Assembly: GCA_010909725.1 (NCBI GenBank)
Contig: JAACMV010000010.1
Coordinates: forward strand, 62,001 to 126,000
Direction of reading: 5' to 3'
DNA from: Picochlorum sp. 'celeri'
Lineage: Eukaryota > Chlorophyta > Trebouxiophyceae
DNA: 64,000 nucleotides
In this document: in pieces, positions 58,692 to 64,000 of the stretch
Position numbering within the stretch: position 1 is the stretch's first letter
Layout: each line of letters opens with the position of its first letter
Notes under the pieces: generated by a model
The model's input: only the letters and a program-made list of their open reading frames with translations
Database searches by the model: none
Told to the model about the DNA's origin: nothing
Made by a program: the position numbers and the translations under genes

Positions 58692-60317
58692 TCAAATAGG
58701 ACCGCAGCCGTGCTTTTTCCCGCTCATGGTTGGCTGTTTGTTGTTTGAATTCATCAGCCTCTCGAGTTCCCTGCAGATTCGCTTCCTACTGTCTCTGGGG
58801 GCGATGATGTCGTCTATAAAGCCATCTTTGGCAGCTTGGAAGGGGTTGTTGAAGGCATCATCGTATTCTATGATTCGTTGTTCAAGAGCTTTGGCATCGT
58901 CCCGTGGATGAAGGATGCGGGCAGCAGAGGCTGACCCCATGACGGCAATCTTGCCTGTCGACCAAGCCAGGTTCACATCTGTCCGCAGATTTTTCGATGA
59001 CATGACCACGTATGCTCCGCCGTACGCTTTTCGAACTATTAAAGATATCTTTGGAACGGATGCTTCGGCGTAGGCGTATAATAGCTTTGCTCCATGAGAA
59101 ATTATCCCATCTGCTTCCTGAGATGTTCCTGGCAGAAAGCCAGGAACATCACATAGGGTCAGAAGAGGAATATTGAATGCGTCACAAAATCTGACAAACC
59201 GAGCTGCTTTAACGGATGCATCTATATCTAAACATCCAGCAAGATGGTTGGGTTGATTTGCGACTATGCCGATGCTGATGCCTCCCATGCGGGCAAACCC
59301 CACAATGATGTTGGGGGCGTACCGTGCATGAATTTCAAAGAATTCAGAACCATCGACCAAGGGTTCTATGATATCATGCATATCATAGGATGCTGTGTCA
59401 GACTCTGGAATACACGCATCTAGATATGGTATGTCTCTATCGATGGGGTCAATCTGAGCAAGTCGAGGAGATGTATCGTTGCATGAGCTTGGCAAATACG
59501 TCAGCAACTGCCTCATGGCTGCCAAGGCATCCAATTCGTGCTTATACGATCCATGCGCCACGCCTGATGTGACTGTATGGACAGTTGATCCTCCTAGCTC
59601 TTCTTTCGTGACTTTTTCACCAGTCACAGACTCGACAACATCAGGACCAGTCAAGAACATGTAGCTTGAATTCTCCACCATGAAGACAAAATCTGTGAGT
59701 GCTGGAGAGTAGACAGCGCCCCCCGCGCAGGGACCAAGAATGAGCGATATTTGAGGAACAACTCCAGAAGCATCTACATTTTGTTGAAATATATCCGCGT
59801 ATCCCGCCAAACTCCTCACCCCTTCTTGGATCCGAGCACCAGAAGAGTCAATGAGTGAAATCAGTGGAGCGCCAACCTTGATGGCCTGCTGCATCAGATG
59901 AGACATCTTCCTGGCATGCATTTCCCCGACACTCCCTCCAAACACTGTAAAATCTTGCGATGCTACAAACACATCTCTCCCAAACATGGTGCCCGACCCA
60001 GTCACCACCCCATCTCCGTAATACATGTGCTCTTCCATCCCAAAATCACGCGTCCTATGCTGAACAAATGTACCAATTTCATTGAAACTCCCCGCATCTA
60101 AGAGCGCTACAAGTCGTTCTCGCGCTGTCAACTTTCCTTTACTATGCTGTTTTGATATCCTCTCCTCTCCTCCCCCGAGCAAGGCTGCCTGCCTTGCATC
60201 TCGAGTCTGTTGCTCGAGAGCCTGTGTCGTGCTGACGCTTTTCCCTCTTCTTTGGAAAAGAACCTTGAGTCTCTCTGCGTTCCGGGACCTTTGCTTGGAT
60301 AATATAGTTCTAATCAT
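58692..60317 (-). CDS. Propionyl-CoA carboxylase beta subunit
   Basis: Carboxyltransferase subunit of the biotin enzyme that turns propionyl-CoA into methylmalonyl-CoA, in mitochondria. Protein of 541 residues with a basic presequence (about 1-35). Core motifs: GKLTARERLVALLDAGSFNEIG, DGVVTGSGTMFGRDVFVASQDFTVFGGSVGEMHARK, LIDSSGARIQEGV, GPCAGGAVYSPALTDF and the C-terminal VPGFLPGTSQEADGIISHGAKLLYAYAEA and AYGGAYVVM. This is the PCCB/PCC type rather than plastid acetyl-CoA carboxylase accD. It suggests branched-chain or odd-chain catabolism; the alpha subunit is not in the window. Confidence 0.92.
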   Translation of the reverse strand: MIRTILSKQRSRNAERLKVLFQRRGKSVSTTQALEQQTRDARQAALLGGGEERISKQHSKGKLTARERLVALLDAGSFNEIGTFVQHRTRDFGMEEHMYYGDGVVTGSGTMFGRDVFVASQDFTVFGGSVGEMHARKMSHLMQQAIKVGAPLISLIDSSGARIQEGVRSLAGYADIFQQNVDASGVVPQISLILGPCAGGAVYSPALTDFVFMVENSSYMFLTGPDVVESVTGEKVTKEELGGSTVHTVTSGVAHGSYKHELDALAAMRQLLTYLPSSCNDTSPRLAQIDPIDRDIPYLDACIPESDTASYDMHDIIEPLVDGSEFFEIHARYAPNIIVGFARMGGISIGIVANQPNHLAGCLDIDASVKAARFVRFCDAFNIPLLTLCDVPGFLPGTSQEADGIISHGAKLLYAYAEASVPKISLIVRKAYGGAYVVMSSKNLRTDVNLAWSTGKIAVMGSASAARILHPRDDAKALEQRIIEYDDAFNNPFQAAKDGFIDDIIAPRDSRKRICRELERLMNSNNKQPTMSGKKHGCGPI

Positions 60318-60986
60318 CTCGCTACTCTTTTTGAATAATGGATTACGAGTGTAGGAATACCATAGCTGTCCACCATATGATGTTGGCGTACGGTTTGAAA
60401 CGATGCGAGAGAATTACTGTTCTCGCTTCCTCACTTGTATCAGAAATATCTGGAAATGAACTAAATTATCCATGTAATAACATTTCTTTAATTGATTATT
60501 TCAAACTCTTTGAGGCATCGTTTCATGGAAGACGAAACGCACGATGGGTGTGCATCGTCCTAACGCGAGTCTCGGAGTTCTCTTGCAAATCATCCAACTT
60601 GATGATGACGAGGTTCAGGGCTGCTGGCCCTTGCAAGGGACGTGGGCATCGCATGTGATGGGCACGGGGAATCTTACGTGACTCTTGCTACAACAAGCAA
60701 TATAATTTTAAATGGTTCAAAAGTGCCCGAGGTGGTCATAGCAAGGAAATGCATGCCTGATGCCTGAAAGATCAAGAAATGAAAAAATGATTAATGTCAG
60801 TTATGATCTAGGACAATGTACTGATGACGCCAAAAAGCTGCAGCTATGGTGCGTCCAGAGATATTCTAATATCAGAGTTCCACTTTCAAAGGCTTTGCAT
60901 AGGGGCAGTTTCAATCGTACAACCCCTTCTCATGTTTGCAAATATGCTGGGAGAACATGAGCATCTCTTGAGTTTACTTCTTGAGT
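60318..60986. other. 669-bp spacer, no supported gene
   Basis: Between the PCCB start and the 3' end of the PAN/PPC gene, both minus. A 106-codon plus frame (60338-60658) and a 66-codon frame (60760-60960) are open but show no similarity or coding feel. PCCB's promoter should lie near 60318-60450. No RNA gene recognised. Confidence 0.5.
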
Positions 60987-62163
60987 TTACTGGAAGGTCA
61001 GGTCCACAAGGCCACTCTCACCACTGTAATATGACGAAATAATCACGTAGTAATCGGTATTTTGGGTCACAGTCACATCAATCTGGCTCTGAAGACCGCA
61101 AGAATCGTCGTTCCGTTTGCATGAGCAAGTGCTCGTCCCAGATGTGCATGATACGATGAACAAGTACGTGTCCCACGTCGGGCTAGGCATGTCGCATGTG
61201 TCCACACTTACAGTCTGTCCAATCGGTAGATTCATCACCCGTCTCACAATCTTGTAGAAGTTGGGGTCATCCAGCCTGTCATTTGAACAGGCAGAGACAA
61301 ATGCTTGAGGGAGCCCAGAGGTGACTCCATCAGTCAATTTAAATTCCTGCGATGTGAATGGCAAGTTACCAATCGTCAATTGTGTAATCACGTCCGAGAA
61401 TGGTGGCGGTGGCGGTGGGCTTGGTGGTGGAGGTGGCGGACTTGGTGGAGGTGGTGGTGGGCTTGGTGGTGGTGGTGGAGGTGGGGGAGGTGGACTGCGC
61501 CTACTGACAACACCTTGTGCCCAATCATCTACGCTGCTGATATCCTCGCACATCAGCTTCCCAGACCAATGGTCGCTGCTTTGAGTAAGCTTTAGAGACC
61601 GCTCAGCTGACAGTAACGTACACACACTCGTGATACGATTAAACATGAATGCCTCACACTTTCTGTCTGCCACGAGTATTCCAGATGTCATAGGGCAGTG
61701 GCTATTTTCATTTAACGAGCAGTCTGTGTCCAAAGCTTGTGTAGTATCATCTGTCAACCTCCAATTCAACAGACAGGCATCCGCACATCCAGCGAGACTG
61801 CCATGTCCCGGTCTGTCCAACTTGTACACGGCGATAATGTCACCATCTCTATACATACTGCACACAAGTATGTTGCACCGAGAATGTCATGGATTCACAC
61901 CATACACATACAATCTCCCTGTATGAGCGAGTATATTCTACGACGTACCTCTTCTTCTGATTGAATTTCACGATTTGCATTCGAACATCCCTGAGGGCTG
62001 AGCTGTCACCAAGTGTGTTGTCAAAGCACCTTCCCCCAAGCGTCGACTCTCGTCCTCCAACTGCTAAAAGTTTCATTGGCGCATTTGCGTGTGTTTGTAC
62101 CGCACAGCATGCGCAGATGGCCAAGAGAAAGGGAACCAGAAAGGCCTTTTCTCTCTGGGGCAT
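60987..62163 (-). CDS. Secreted PAN/apple - polyproline - PPC-like domain protein
   Basis: Extracellular protein of 361 residues. Exons 62163-61949 and 61857-60987, intron 91 bp (GTACGT...GCAG). The N-terminus has a signal peptide (LVPFLLAICACCAVQTHA). The middle is a PAN/apple-like Cys domain: CADACLLNW...CEAFMFNRITSVCTLL. A run of SPPPPPP units (about 205-238) follows, then a PPC-like beta domain with CSCKRNDDSCG and DYYVIISSYYSGESGLVDLTF. The same domain occurs twice in the subtilase fusion 41 kb away, with the same C-x-C-x-x-N-D-D-[GS]-C-G motif. A cell-wall or matrix role is inferred from the architecture. Confidence 0.82.
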
Positions 62164-62689
62164 ATTTTCTGTCGACAGGCGTCTGAGGGGTATTTCTGAT
62201 TGCGTACATACAATATATGTGCCTAGATTGCTCAAAAAATTGCAGAGGGTTTTGGCGTATCCGAAATATCAGTGCTTTTCTTGTTGTGTATCTTTCCCAG
62301 TAGGATGCAGCGCTCGACCCTGATTACGTTACGCGCTTGTAAGCCTGACGTACGCCCAGGCCTGCAGAATGCCCCAGGAATTTCTTTTCTGGCACTCTAT
62401 CCAGTTGACGGGCGCATGGGCCAGTCTCCATAAGGGAATCTGAAGCCTCTAGCACCAGAGGATAAAGACCGCATCGCTACAAAACCAGACCAGACAATGC
62501 ACATCATCCAGTAAATGCATACATGTATCCGTGGGCTCCATAGCAACAACGAACGAATCCGTTCAAACGTGCTGTTGAGAGAGATCTCCAAATGAAGAGA
62601 TCCAGAGTTTGCCAGACAATCAATCAATCGAGTGCCAATTGTGTTTCCTATATCTAATTTCCATTTGCAATATTCATGTGATTTACGAA
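62164..62689. other. Divergent intergenic region, PAN/PPC protein / CMC4
   Basis: 526 bp without a supported gene. Both flanking promoters should lie here. A minus frame (62397-62717, 106 codons) is open but overlaps the CMC4 start and has no recognisable domain. Confidence 0.5.
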
Positions 62690-62935
62690 ATGCCCAACGT
62701 GTTGCAAGGTCAAGCAACAGAAGCGTGCAAAGGTTGGGCGTGTCGAATTCAAAAATGTATGAAAGAGACCATGTTTGATATGAATAAATGCCAGTGGGAG
62801 ATTGAAAAATTGAAAGAATGCTGTAGAGATCACCCTACCAGTCTTCACTGTGCATTTGATAGGCCTCGGCCTGGTGCTGTCTCAATAAAAAAACCAGAGG
62901 CAGCAGAGACTAGTATGAAGAATGAGAGCCCTTGA
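62690..62935 (+). CDS. CMC4-like twin CX9C mitochondrial protein
   Basis: Small protein of 81 residues of the intermembrane space. It carries two CX9C motifs: C-KGWACRIQK-C and C-QWEIEKLKE-C, with an extra Cys next to each, the pattern of CMC4 (p8-MTCP1). Family sequence ACKGWACRIQKCM, then a turn, then KCQWEIEKLKECC matches it. These proteins are imported by MIA40 and are linked to respiratory chain assembly. The start at 62690 gives the normal length; the frame is open upstream to an ATG at 62609, which would add 27 residues with no similarity. Confidence 0.85.
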   Translation: MPNVLQGQATEACKGWACRIQKCMKETMFDMNKCQWEIEKLKECCRDHPTSLHCAFDRPRPGAVSIKKPEAAETSMKNESP

Positions 62936-63050
62936 ATGCCATGTTGTGATATTCCTGAATATGCAGTTGGATTACATTATTTATTTATTATAAAAATCAA
63001 TCAATCTTCATCTATGGCTGCATGATACTGTCCTATACAGGGTATTGAAT

Positions 63051-64000
63051 TTAGTCCACCTCTTCGACAGTTGGTCCACCTGCTGGAGGAGCTCCTGGCA
63101 TGTCAGTTGGCATTCCTCCTGGCATTCCTCCGGCACCTGGTGCACCACCAGCGGCCTGGTAAATCTTGGCGAAGATTGGTGAAGCCACTTCCTCGAGCTC
63201 CTTCTTCTTGTGCTCAAACTCATCCACCTCTGCGAGCTGGTTGGCATCGAGCCACTCAATAGTCTCAGAGACAAGCTTCTCCAACTTCTCCTTATCCTCT
63301 GCTGGAATCTTTCCTTCCATATTTGAATCGGAGAGGGTGTTCTTGACACTGTACGCATAGTTTTCGAGGCCATTCTTGGCTTCAACCTTTTTGCGGACTT
63401 CCTCATCCTCAGCCTTGAACTTCTCAGCATCGGCAACCATTCTCTCAATCTCCTCCTTGGACAGTCTTCCCTTGTCATTGGTAATAGTAATTCTGGAAGA
63501 CTTTCCGGTGCTGCGGTCCTCTGCAGACACGTTCAGGATACCGTTGGCATCAATATCAAATGTCACGGTAATCTGTGGCACACCACGTGGGGCAGGTGGG
63601 ATTCCACTGAGTTCGAACTTTCCGAGCAAGTGATTCTCAGAAGTACGGGCACGCTCTCCCTCAAACACCTGGATAAGCACTCCTGGCTGGTTATCAGCAT
63701 ATGTGGAGAAGACCTGTTCCTTTTTGGCTGGAATGGTGGTGTTACGCTGGATCAATGTGGTCATCACTCCTCCAGCAGTCTCAAGACCAAGAGACAATGG
63801 AGTCACATCCAACAACAAGAGATCCTGTACCTTCTCGTGTGTCTCACCAGTGAGGATGGCCGCCTGGACAGCAGCTCCATAGGCAACAGCCTCATCTGGG
63901 TTGATGCTCTTGTTCAAGTCCTTTCCATTGAAGTAGTCACTCAACAACTGCTGCACCTTTGGAATACGGGTGGATCCTCCGACAAGAACCACATCATGAA
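63051..64000 (-). CDS. Cytosolic HSP70 (5' part outside window)
   Basis: C-terminal 316 residues of a heat-shock 70 chaperone; the gene is cut by the window edge. It begins in the ATPase domain ([30 protein letters not shown]), continues through the substrate-binding domain ([52 protein letters not shown]) and lid, and ends [22 protein letters not shown]. The EEVD tail marks the eukaryotic cytosolic/nuclear class that binds TPR co-chaperones. It is a single exon in the window. Confidence 0.97.
   Translation of the reverse strand, partial: HDVVLVGGSTRIPKVQQLLSDYFNGKDLNKSINPDEAVAYGAAVQAAILTGETHEKVQDLLLLDVTPLSLGLETAGGVMTTLIQRNTTIPAKKEQVFSTYADNQPGVLIQVFEGERARTSENHLLGKFELSGIPPAPRGVPQITVTFDIDANGILNVSAEDRSTGKSSRITITNDKGRLSKEEIERMVADAEKFKAEDEEVRKKVEAKNGLENYAYSVKNTLSDSNMEGKIPAEDKEKLEKLVSETIEWLDANQLAEVDEFEHKKKELEEVASPIFAKIYQAAGGAPGAGGMPGGMPTDMPGAPPAGGPTVEEVD

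Noticed and set aside
60338..60958. Two open plus-strand frames in the PCCB upstream spacer
   Set aside because: No recognisable domain, and composition like non-coding sequence.

Overview
The window looks like nuclear DNA of a green alga (Viridiplantae, probably a prasinophyte-grade chlorophyte). It encodes a plant-type AP2/ERF factor, transit-peptide ferritin and PII, a RUS (DUF647) protein, a plastid-type uracil phosphoribosyltransferase, a plant-type complex I B15 subunit and green-algal SPPPPP cell-wall style proteins. Many genes end near TGTAA, the poly(A) signal of chlorophytes. A HYLS1-like centriolar protein hints at a flagellate. The species cannot be named from the sequence. The assignment rests on protein recognition by eye; no database search was run.

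Genes are densely packed on both strands, often as divergent pairs sharing 200-450 bp of DNA. Introns are few, short (about 60-180 bp), GT-AG, and mostly within the first 150 coding bases. I joined exons by keeping frame and protein-family continuity.

0-16 kb: PHO4 phosphate transporter (cut by the window edge), PIG-U-like protein, type II thioesterase, arsenite methyltransferase, ferritin, GT71-like glycosyltransferase, tRNA-Leu(CAA) with an intron, ABHD18-like hydrolase, proteinase K-like subtilase, FkbM methyltransferase, aquaglyceroporin with a giant loop, MED22.

15.7-20 kb: one 1,392-residue secreted protein joining a repeat-rich N-terminus, a subtilisin protease, two PPC-like beta domains, Pro-rich linkers and a new-looking Cys/Lys-rich C-terminal domain. 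A PAN-PolyPro-PPC protein at 61-62 kb shares the same PPC-like domain. This family is the best candidate for something undescribed.

20-33 kb: METTL21-like methyltransferase, qRRM protein, peptide deformylase, SPX protein, SmG, eIF2B-epsilon, POLE3/Dpb4 histone-fold protein, AGXT2 aminotransferase, AP2/ERF factor, FAD oxidoreductase.

33-46 kb: RBM34/Nop12, profilin, MED10, UPRT, BET1-like SNARE, HYLS1-like protein, PCID2, GUP1-like MBOAT, NT-C2 coiled-coil protein, polyamine/amino acid transporter, TIM21.

46-64 kb: NOP9, PII, ALG8, UPF3, RUS protein, DHYC-type palmitoyltransferase, complex I B15 subunit, RING-CH ligase, EXO1, propionyl-CoA carboxylase beta, the PAN/PPC protein, CMC4 and cytosolic HSP70 (cut by the window edge).

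Most genes are unlinked housekeeping functions. I saw no transposon, rRNA, CRISPR or prokaryotic operon. Several spacers hold clusters of palindromes that the genes do not explain.
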